This document shows, piece after piece, positions 21,858-28,910 of a stretch of 46,071 bases of DNA. Each line of letters begins with the position of its first letter. Within the stretch, counting starts at the first letter, position 1. Both the position numbers and the translations under genes were made by a program. The stretch is from Limnoraphis robusta CS-951. Its GTDB lineage: Bacteria > Cyanobacteriota > Cyanobacteriia > Cyanobacteriales > Microcoleaceae. The DNA is taken from positions 1-46,071 of the forward strand of contig NZ_LATL02000133.1 in assembly GCF_000972705.2 (NCBI RefSeq). The letters run 5' to 3'. Below the pieces are notes generated by a model, which ran no database searches, was not told where the DNA came from, and saw nothing but the letters and a program-made list of their open reading frames with translations.

Positions 21858-23588
21858 ATGAAACTCGACCTCCACACCCTCACTCAGCAACACAACCTCA
21901 CCCCACGCGGTATCATTCATATCGGTGCCTATGAAGGAAAAGACCTGAAACGCTACCCCACCCCCGACACCGCCAAAATACTGCTGATAGAAGCCAACCC
22001 CACAGCCGTTGAACACCTGCAAGCCAACTTCGCCGATAAACCTAATGTTATTGTTGCTCACAGTGCGATCGCCAATCACAACACTCCCGTTACCCTCAAC
22101 CTCACCTCTATCGAGTCTAATAGTTCTATCCTCCCCCTAACCGGATACCGGGAAATTTACCCCAACCTGAAAGTTACCCAAGAAATTACCGTAGAGTCCC
22201 GCAGCCTCGATACCCTCCTCAACGAACTAAACCTATGTCCGACTGACTTCAACTTCCTCTATCTCGACATCCAAGGCGCTGAACTCCTCGCCCTCCAGGG
22301 TGCCACTCAACTGTTAGAATACATCGAAGGGATTTACACGACTGTTAGCTACGAGGAGTTATTCGAGGGAGCCGCCCTCATTGACCAAGTTGACGCTTTC
22401 CTCGCCGAACATCACTTTGTTCGTATCGCCGAAGCCAACCCCTATCATCCCGCTTGGGGTGAAGTTTTCTACCTCCGCGAATATCTAACCCCAAGTAGCG
22501 ACGAACCTCAGCTTAATTCTGATGAAGCTACTCCCCCAGTAGTTGAGAAGACAGTAACTATAGCCCAACTCCAGCAAACTCAACAGGAATTAGAAGATTT
22601 ACAGTCTCGCTACGAACAAATACAAAAAGAGTTAGAAAGCTCTCAATTTCAACAACTACAAACTCAAACGGAGTTAGAAGAATCTCAATCTCAATCTCAA
22701 CAACTGCACACTCAATTAGAAGAATCCCAAGTTCAATCTCAACAACTTCACACTCAATTAGAAGAATCTCAATCTCAATCTCAACAACTTAACACTCAAT
22801 TAGAAGAATCTCAATCTCAATCTCAACAACTTAACACTCAATTAGAAGAATCTCAATCTCAAGTTAAACAACTGCAAACTCAATTAGAAGAATCTCAATC
22901 TCAAGTTAAACAACTGCAAACTCAATTAGAAGAATCTCAAGTTGAATCTCAACAATTGCAAACGAAACTGGAAAAATCTCAAGTTGAATCTCAACAATTG
23001 CAAACTCAATTAGAAGAATCTCAAGTTGAATCTCAACAATTGCAAACTCAATTAGAAGAATCTCAAGTTGAATCTCAACAATTGCAAACGAAACTGGAAA
23101 AATCTCAAGTTGAATCTCAACAACTGCAAACTCAATTAGAAGAATCTCAATCTCAATCTCAACAACTGCAAACGGAACTAGAAGAATCCCAAGTTCAATC
23201 TCAACAACTGCAAACGGAACTAGAAGAATCTCAAGTTCAATCTCAACAACTGCAAACTCAATTAGAAGAATCTCAAACTCAACTCAAACAACTTGAAGAA
23301 CAGTTGAAAAAAACTCAGTCTCAGCAACAAGAAACTCAGAAAGAACTCGAACAATCTCGATCTGAACTTCATCAAACTCGTGAAGAGTTAGAACTGACTC
23401 AGTTTCAAATTGATGAAATTCAAGTCGAATTAGAACAGTCTCAATCTCAACTTCATCAGACCAAACAAGAGTTAGAAAAAACTACATCAAAACTTCAACA
23501 AGCTCAAGTTGAACTGCAAAATCAGCCGAAAACTAATTATGCTGAACACGTCAAAGCTTTGGCGAAAATTTTAGCAGAAACCCTATAA
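21858..23588 (+). CDS. FkbM family methyltransferase with long repeat-built coiled coil
   Basis: A 576-residue protein. Residues 1-215 are an FkbM methyltransferase: RGIIHIGAYEGKDLKRY at about 17-33 is the SAM-binding loop, ILLIEANPTAVEHLQ follows, and FLYLDIQGAELLALQGA near 132-149 is the family's D-(I/V)-x-G-(A/Y)-E motif. WGEVFYLREYL ends the domain. Residues about 230-565 are a Gln/Glu/Ser-rich coiled coil, of which 272-481 are 15 exact-length 14-residue repeats (two heptads each). FkbM enzymes O-methylate sugars or other hydroxyls; the coiled coil probably oligomerises or anchors the enzyme. No signal peptide is seen. ATG 21858 lacks a strong Shine-Dalgarno, but the domain begins directly after it. 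Confidence 0.85.
   Translation: MKLDLHTLTQQHNLTPRGIIHIGAYEGKDLKRYPTPDTAKILLIEANPTAVEHLQANFADKPNVIVAHSAIANHNTPVTLNLTSIESNSSILPLTGYREIYPNLKVTQEITVESRSLDTLLNELNLCPTDFNFLYLDIQGAELLALQGATQLLEYIEGIYTTVSYEELFEGAALIDQVDAFLAEHHFVRIAEANPYHPAWGEVFYLREYLTPSSDEPQLNSDEATPPVVEKTVTIAQLQQTQQELEDLQSRYEQIQKELESSQFQQLQTQTELEESQSQSQQLHTQLEESQVQSQQLHTQLEESQSQSQQLNTQLEESQSQSQQLNTQLEESQSQVKQLQTQLEESQSQVKQLQTQLEESQVESQQLQTKLEKSQVESQQLQTQLEESQVESQQLQTQLEESQVESQQLQTKLEKSQVESQQLQTQLEESQSQSQQLQTELEESQVQSQQLQTELEESQVQSQQLQTQLEESQTQLKQLEEQLKKTQSQQQETQKELEQSRSELHQTREELELTQFQIDEIQVELEQSQSQLHQTKQELEKTTSKLQQAQVELQNQPKTNYAEHVKALAKILAETL
22671..23300 (+). repeat. 15 x 42-bp in-frame tandem repeat
   Basis: Fifteen consecutive 42-bp units start at 22671 and end at 23300 with no length variation. 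Each encodes (Q/E/K)LE(E/K)SQ-x-x-(S/L/V)-(Q/K)QL-x-(T/E). Units 7-8 (QLEESQVES then KLEKSQVES) recur as units 10-11, showing multi-unit duplication. Silent and near-identical units point to recent expansion. Confidence 0.95.
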
Positions 23589-23631
23589 AGATAAAGCTGT
23601 TTTAAATAGCATTCAGACAAAGGATATTCTT

Positions 23632-24234
23632 CTAGAAAACCTTATTGATTTGTTGCTGTCTATCTTCTGGGAACTGAGTTTCTTCTAGTAAAGCTTCTCC
23701 CAGATTGCGATAGAATTCTAGATGAACAGCATCACCCTGAAGTTCAATGTACCGTTGAAAACAGGTGACTGCTTCTGTCCATTGTCCAACTGCTTGTAAA
23801 AGTTGCCCCAGAACATGATAAAATTCAGCTTGATCGGGGTGTTTTTGAATGCGATCGCGATATTCAATGATTTTGGCTTGTTGCTGTTCTTGTGATAATT
23901 TATTCTGGTCAGCAAAGAAAGCCTTAGAGGAGAATTCGGGATTGATTTCAGTGGCTTTTTGATAAACGGCGATCGCTTCTGTCCATAAACCTTGTTGAGT
24001 TAAAACGACTGCTAAGTTATGATAAGTCCAGGCGGATTGAGGGTTTAACTGAGTCGCCTGACGATAAGCAACTATCGCTTCCTCAAACCGTCCTTGTTGA
24101 GTGAGTGCTTCTGCGAGATTATGATAAGCCCAAGAAAAGCAAGGATTTTCTTCAATGGCTGTGCGGTAAGCAACAACTGCTTCGTCTAGTTTTCCAGCTC
24201 TTAAAAGTTCATTGGCAATTTGAAAACTACTCAT
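23632..24234 (-). CDS. TPR protein
   Basis: A 200-residue protein made mostly of TPR units: DEAVVAYRTAIEENPCFSWA, EEAIVAYRQATQLNPQSAWT, TEAIAVYQKATEINPEF, then a linker (KLSQEQQQAKIIEYRDRIQ) and further units ending TEAVTCFQRYIELQG and LEFYRNLGEALLEE. No enzymatic domain is present. It resembles the N-terminal halves of the TPR-glycosyltransferase fusions in this window, so it may be a detached scaffold for that machinery. It is divergent from the next gene, with only 21 bp between the two start codons. Two HIP1 sites lie within it. Confidence 0.82.
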   Translation of the reverse strand: MSSFQIANELLRAGKLDEAVVAYRTAIEENPCFSWAYHNLAEALTQQGRFEEAIVAYRQATQLNPQSAWTYHNLAVVLTQQGLWTEAIAVYQKATEINPEFSSKAFFADQNKLSQEQQQAKIIEYRDRIQKHPDQAEFYHVLGQLLQAVGQWTEAVTCFQRYIELQGDAVHLEFYRNLGEALLEETQFPEDRQQQINKVF

Positions 24235-24255
24235 TTGAATTTAATTCACTCATTC

Positions 24256-25356
24256 ATGGATGATGAACTCGCCCCAATTCAACGAATTAAAACTCAATTA
24301 AATGTCTCTCTGGTTAGACTCAAATCAATCCTAGCAGAACCCCAAATAGATTCTCGTCAGTTTAGAGAGATTGAGAATAAAATCGATGATAAATTGACTA
24401 AATCGATCTTATTTTACCGCAGTTTTACGGGTTTGAGTGGCGGACATTTAAAAGTTTGGGATTATTTTAATCATGTTTTTTACACGTCTAAGTTTATTCC
24501 TTATATTTATTTCTATTCTCAGCAAACCTGCTGGGATGAAAGCAACCCTTGGTTAACAACCGATCCGAGATTAATTTTATCTCAGCCCCTTGAAAATCCC
24601 GGTTTGATCTTCATTGATGGCTTAGACTGGCTTCAGTTTGAACAAAAGTTTATAGAATCTTCGCCCGTGCCAATTCTTAATTTAATCCAAGGAATTCGTC
24701 ATACTTATCCCGAAGATCCTCGCTATGCTTTTCTGAACAAAAAAGCTATCCGAATTTGTGTGAGTCAGGAAATTAAAGAAAGCTTATTAAAATGTAGTCA
24801 AGTCAATGGGCCGTTATTTGTGATTCCGAATGGCTTAAATTTGCGGAGTTTACCTCAACCTTTACCAACCTCTGAAAAAACAGAGGAAATTTTGATTTCA
24901 GCGTTCAAAGAACCCGGATTGGGACTTCAGTTAAAACAACAACTCCAAGCCCAAGGAAAAAAAGTCAAATTGTTGATGACTCAACAAACAAGATCGGACT
25001 ATCTTTGCCAACTGAACCCAGCTAAAATTGCAATCTTTTTACCCAATTATAGCGAGGGTGAAGGATTTTATCTCCCGGCTTTGGAAGGGATGGCACTCGG
25101 ATCAATCGTGATTTGTCCAGATTGTATTGGCAATCGATCTTTTTGTTTACCGAGTTATAATTGCTTCCGTCCTGATTATAATATAAGAAGTATTCTAAAT
25201 GCTGTTGAGGCAGCCTCACAGTTATCTATTCCTCAAATTCATCGCATGGTCACAAACGCCCAACAAACAGCCAATCAGCACAGTCTAGCGAGAGAACGAC
25301 AAGCCTTTTTAGAGATTCTAGAGAATATTGAAGACCTCTGGCATTCATCTTCATAA
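24256..25356 (+). CDS. GT-B fold glycosyltransferase-like protein
   Basis: A 366-residue protein. The N-terminal half has LSGGHLKVWDYFNHV, a typical acceptor-site loop, and YIYFYSQQTCWDESNPWL. ILNLIQGIRHTYPEDPRYAFL and FVIPNGLNLRSLP mark the domain junction as in GT4 enzymes. The C-terminal half has AKIAIFLPNYSEGEGFYLPALEGMALGSIVICPD, with E-G-F-x-L-P-x-L-E-G as the nucleotide-sugar-binding E-x7-E-like motif. The frame is open from a TTG at 24220, but ATG 24256 is preferred. It is upstream of and co-directional with a sulfotransferase gene (113 bp gap), suggesting sequential steps on one glycan. Confidence 0.75.
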   Translation: MDDELAPIQRIKTQLNVSLVRLKSILAEPQIDSRQFREIENKIDDKLTKSILFYRSFTGLSGGHLKVWDYFNHVFYTSKFIPYIYFYSQQTCWDESNPWLTTDPRLILSQPLENPGLIFIDGLDWLQFEQKFIESSPVPILNLIQGIRHTYPEDPRYAFLNKKAIRICVSQEIKESLLKCSQVNGPLFVIPNGLNLRSLPQPLPTSEKTEEILISAFKEPGLGLQLKQQLQAQGKKVKLLMTQQTRSDYLCQLNPAKIAIFLPNYSEGEGFYLPALEGMALGSIVICPDCIGNRSFCLPSYNCFRPDYNIRSILNAVEAASQLSIPQIHRMVTNAQQTANQHSLARERQAFLEILENIEDLWHSSS

Positions 25357-25469
25357 AAAGAATGGAGACTCCAACTCGACGCTGAGAAAGTTTTGAGCAA
25401 TGTTTTCACTTTTTTTCCAATTACTGGCATGATTAGAGTTTAGGAAACTTGTATTGAGAGAATCAACCC

Positions 25470-26813
25470 ATGAACCAATCGAAAACCACAGCCAAATCAT
25501 CAGTTCTAGTCATTGCAGGAATGCACCGTTCCGGAAGTTCATTGATAACATCCTTGCTACAAAGTTCAGGATTGCACATTGGACGGAAATTATTGGGTTC
25601 GGATAGAGGAAATGAAAAAGGTCATTTTGAAAATGTAGACTTTCTCAAACTTCACGAAGCAATTTTGCGATCGCAGGGAATTTCCCATGAAGGATGGACG
25701 TTACAAGAAAACATCAGCGTTGAGGAACAGTATGTCGCCCAAGCTAAAGAGATTGTCGCCAAAAATGCGGTGAGTTCAATTTGGGGATGGAAAGAACCCC
25801 GAACTACACTGTTCTTAGACTTTTGGGCGAATTTGCTACCAGAAGCCAACTTTTTGTTAATCTATCGTAACCCTTGGGATGTTGTGGATTCTCTCTATCG
25901 TAGAAGCGATCAGACGTTTGAACAAGAACCGGAACTGGCTGTCAAATTCTGGCTACATTACAACCAAAAAATTATTAATTTTTACAACTATTTTTCCCGT
26001 CGTTGTCTGCTAGCCAATATCCAGGGGATTATTCAAGAACCTGGGCAATATGTTGATGTGATCAATGAAAAATTTGAAACTAAACTGTTAAAACCCTCCT
26101 CAAATCTCTACGATGCAACCTTGTTCAAAACCCAAGATTTGCAAGGAAATCGACCAAGTTTGATTGAGCATTATTTTCCAGAAGCGATTGAAATGTATCA
26201 GGAACTCGAAGCCCGAGCTTGGCAACCGAATGAATCAATAGATCTCTCCTGGCGGAATCAAATTAAGTCTTCTCCTTATCGAGTTTGTGCATTTCTAGAC
26301 TGGAAAAATCTCAAACAGGCTGAATCCAAAAATAAGGTCGTGACTGAGGAGTTAAAGGAAGTTAAACTGCAACTCGCTCAAACTCAAGACGAATTACAAA
26401 AAACTCGATTAGAACTAGAGCAAAGATATTCTCAACTTCACCAAGTTCAAGAAGAATTGGAACAGTTTCAATTGCAATTTAGACAGGTTCAAGGAGAGGT
26501 TGAAAAAGCTCGTTTCCAACAAACGATTGCCTATAAAGGTGATGATCAACATGAGTTGTTAGTGTGGAGTGCATGGCAAGCTTATCGGAATAAAGACAAA
26601 GTTGGAATGGCTAAATATCTTCAGCAATCTTTGAAAAATAAGCCGTTTTCACCGACTGAAACTGTTCTAAAATGGATTGAGAGTTTTACCCGATTCTCAG
26701 CAGAACAGGGCGAACAGCTTGATACTCAGACCCTTGTTAACTCAGAAGAATGGCAACAATTAATGCGCCGTTCTATGGTGAGGAATTTAGCGTTTTCTCA
26801 AAATGGCAAGTAA
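25470..26813 (+). CDS. PAPS-dependent sulfotransferase-like protein with coiled-coil tail
   Basis: A 447-residue protein. The 5'-phosphosulfate-binding loop is GMHRSGSSLITSLLQ at about 17-31 and the 3'-phosphate motif is YRNPWDVVDSLYRRS at 132-146, both as in the sulfotransferase superfamily. KGHFENVDFLKLHEAI and WGWKEPRTTLFLDFW fit the bacterial subgroup. Residues about 282-350 are a coiled coil with YSQLHQVQEELEQF, similar in style to the FkbM and TPR-GT tails. The last 90 residues are helical and unassigned. Probable role: sulfation of a cell-surface sugar. It is convergent with the GT2 gene, the stops lying 8 bp apart. GAGAGA about 10 bases before ATG 25470 supports that start. Confidence 0.82.
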   Translation: MNQSKTTAKSSVLVIAGMHRSGSSLITSLLQSSGLHIGRKLLGSDRGNEKGHFENVDFLKLHEAILRSQGISHEGWTLQENISVEEQYVAQAKEIVAKNAVSSIWGWKEPRTTLFLDFWANLLPEANFLLIYRNPWDVVDSLYRRSDQTFEQEPELAVKFWLHYNQKIINFYNYFSRRCLLANIQGIIQEPGQYVDVINEKFETKLLKPSSNLYDATLFKTQDLQGNRPSLIEHYFPEAIEMYQELEARAWQPNESIDLSWRNQIKSSPYRVCAFLDWKNLKQAESKNKVVTEELKEVKLQLAQTQDELQKTRLELEQRYSQLHQVQEELEQFQLQFRQVQGEVEKARFQQTIAYKGDDQHELLVWSAWQAYRNKDKVGMAKYLQQSLKNKPFSPTETVLKWIESFTRFSAEQGEQLDTQTLVNSEEWQQLMRRSMVRNLAFSQNGK

Positions 26814-26821
26814 TTGAAAGC

Positions 26822-28846
26822 TTAGTCCGGATTCATCAATTTAATTCGGACTATTCCAAAAGAAACATATTGTCCATTTGGCAGAAACGCTTGCAGTAAA
26901 AGTAGCTCCTCACCCTGAATTTGATTGATTTCTATTGTTGTACAAAAACCACAACTTTCTGCTGATTTTATATCAGGATATCGTTTCAAAATATCGGGAC
27001 GAAACCCATTGCAGGGAAATGTTTTCAGCACTTTATCTCTACTATTAATCAGTTGCATCGCAACAATCGGTGAGTCTTTAGCGATCGCCCAACCGATAAA
27101 CTGAAGCGCAGTTATTTTGGCTAAAATTCCCGGTTGGGGAACTTCCAAAGCAAAATCAACAATAGCATTAGAGGATGCTTTGAAACTAGAAATTTCTTGA
27201 ATTTCAATGTTAGCAAACTGTTTAATGCTATAATCAAACTGGGAAAGGGTTAAATTCGGATTGTAGCAAGGATCATTGTCTATAAACTTTCTCCATCGCT
27301 GTCTGATCAATTTAACTTCTTCCATATAGCGATACAGCTTTTCGGGAGTATCTTCATCACCTCTACTTTTTGACTCATCGTGATACAAAAGAACATGAGA
27401 TAAATAGAGATTACGGTAGCCCTGCTGTACCAATTTTAGACAGCAATCAACATCGTTATAAGCGATAGCCAACTGTTCATCAAAGCCACCGACTCTTTCA
27501 AATACTTCTCGCCGACACATCAAACAAGCTGCGGTTACTGCTAAATAATTATTCGTAGAAGCAATTTGACCATAATATCCCGGTTGGTTTGCTTCAAAAT
27601 ATTGGTGGCTATGGGCTGCTACATCTCTCATTCCCATCACGACACCTGCGTGTTGAATGGTATTATTTGGATAGAGTAATAAAGCTCCTACAGCACCAAT
27701 AGAAGGTCTTTGTGCTTGTTCAACCATTGCTTCTATCCAGTCCGATGTAATTACCTCGGTGTCATTATTCAAAAACAGTAAATAATCCCCTTTTGCTTGA
27801 CTAACCGCATAGTTATTCAGCGTAGAATAGTTAAAAATAATATCTAATTTATAACAGTTAAATCGAGAGGATTCTTTCTCTTTCCATTTGGTAATCACTT
27901 GATGAGTGTAATCTTCAACACTAGCATTATCGATTAAAATGACTTCATAGTTTGGATAGGTACTCTTAGTAAAAATTGATTCTAAACATCTATCCAGAAT
28001 TTCACCTAAATCTCGGGTGGGAATAATAATGCTAACTTGTTTATAATCTGTAATTTCGTAGCGAACTCTATAATGTCCAGGAAACCCTTCAACTTGTTGA
28101 ACGACTCCTTTTTCACCTCGTCTATCAATAGCATCCTGTAATGCTTTTGCAGCAGCTTGATAAGCGTAGGGTTTAGCTTCTGTACCTGAAGCCGCCGACT
28201 CTGAATGAATTCTCCAATGATAGAGAACTTTAGGAATATGAAAAATATTATCTGTTTTTTCAGTAATTCTTAAAACTAAATCGTAATCTTGACTTCCCTC
28301 ATAACCGACTCTAAAATTACCGACTTGGTTCACTAATTCTCGCCGATAAACACCCAAATGACAGGTATACATCCGTGATAAAAATGAATCGGGACACCAA
28401 TCTGGCTTGAAAAATGGATTGGCTAATTGACCTTTTTCATCTAATTTATCCTCATCGGAATAAATCATATCCGCTTCGGGATGCTGATTTAATAAACTTA
28501 CAATTTCATACAACGCATCCGGTGTTAATACATCATCGTGATCCAATAACGCAATAAATTCTCCTGTTGCCAACTCTAACGCCGAATTAGAAGCTTCAGA
28601 AATATGACCGTTTTGGGTTCTAAAAACAACTTTGATCCGGCTATCTTTCTCTTGATATTCTTTTAATATAGGTTGAATAGACGAACGGGTTGACGCATCA
28701 TCAGCGATACAAAGTTCCCAGTAGGGATAAACTTGATCGATAACAGATTGAATGGCTTCTCGCAGAAACTGTTCAGGTGTATTATACACAGGCATAATCA
28801 CACTAATTATAGGCTTATACCTGAAACTTTCTACCGCCTCAGACAT
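26822..28846 (-). CDS. Double GT2 glycosyltransferase with C-terminal beta domain; 5' end probably belongs to upstream TPR gene
   Basis: From ATG 28846 it encodes 674 residues. The first GT2 domain (about 10-240) has ISVIMPVYNTPEQFLREAI, LCIADDAS and LLDHDDVLTPDAL with the DxD-type motif. The second (about 268-510) has VSIIIPTRDLGEILDRCL, VILIDNAS and LFLNNDTEVI. Residues about 570-674 (IGWAIAKDSPIVAMQLI, GFRPDILKRYPDIKSAESCGF) are a beta-rich domain seen on other cyanobacterial glycosyltransferases. The frame stays open another 35 codons upstream to 28951 and encodes SDLYQEWLKYNTPTADDIKQ, a segment that normally precedes this domain, but no start codon exists there. One base removed from the A10 tract at 28942 would fuse it to the TPR gene. 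Confidence 0.82.
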   Translation of the reverse strand: MSEAVESFRYKPIISVIMPVYNTPEQFLREAIQSVIDQVYPYWELCIADDASTRSSIQPILKEYQEKDSRIKVVFRTQNGHISEASNSALELATGEFIALLDHDDVLTPDALYEIVSLLNQHPEADMIYSDEDKLDEKGQLANPFFKPDWCPDSFLSRMYTCHLGVYRRELVNQVGNFRVGYEGSQDYDLVLRITEKTDNIFHIPKVLYHWRIHSESAASGTEAKPYAYQAAAKALQDAIDRRGEKGVVQQVEGFPGHYRVRYEITDYKQVSIIIPTRDLGEILDRCLESIFTKSTYPNYEVILIDNASVEDYTHQVITKWKEKESSRFNCYKLDIIFNYSTLNNYAVSQAKGDYLLFLNNDTEVITSDWIEAMVEQAQRPSIGAVGALLLYPNNTIQHAGVVMGMRDVAAHSHQYFEANQPGYYGQIASTNNYLAVTAACLMCRREVFERVGGFDEQLAIAYNDVDCCLKLVQQGYRNLYLSHVLLYHDESKSRGDEDTPEKLYRYMEEVKLIRQRWRKFIDNDPCYNPNLTLSQFDYSIKQFANIEIQEISSFKASSNAIVDFALEVPQPGILAKITALQFIGWAIAKDSPIVAMQLINSRDKVLKTFPCNGFRPDILKRYPDIKSAESCGFCTTIEINQIQGEELLLLQAFLPNGQYVSFGIVRIKLMNPD

Positions 28847-28910
28847 CTGTTTTATATCGTCTGCTGTGGGAGTATTGTATTTAAGCCATTCTTGATATAA
28901 ATCAGAAGTT

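Noticed and set aside
22671..23300. Regularly spaced repeats that could suggest a CRISPR array
   Set aside because: The units are contiguous, codon-phased and encode a coiled coil; there are no unique spacers.
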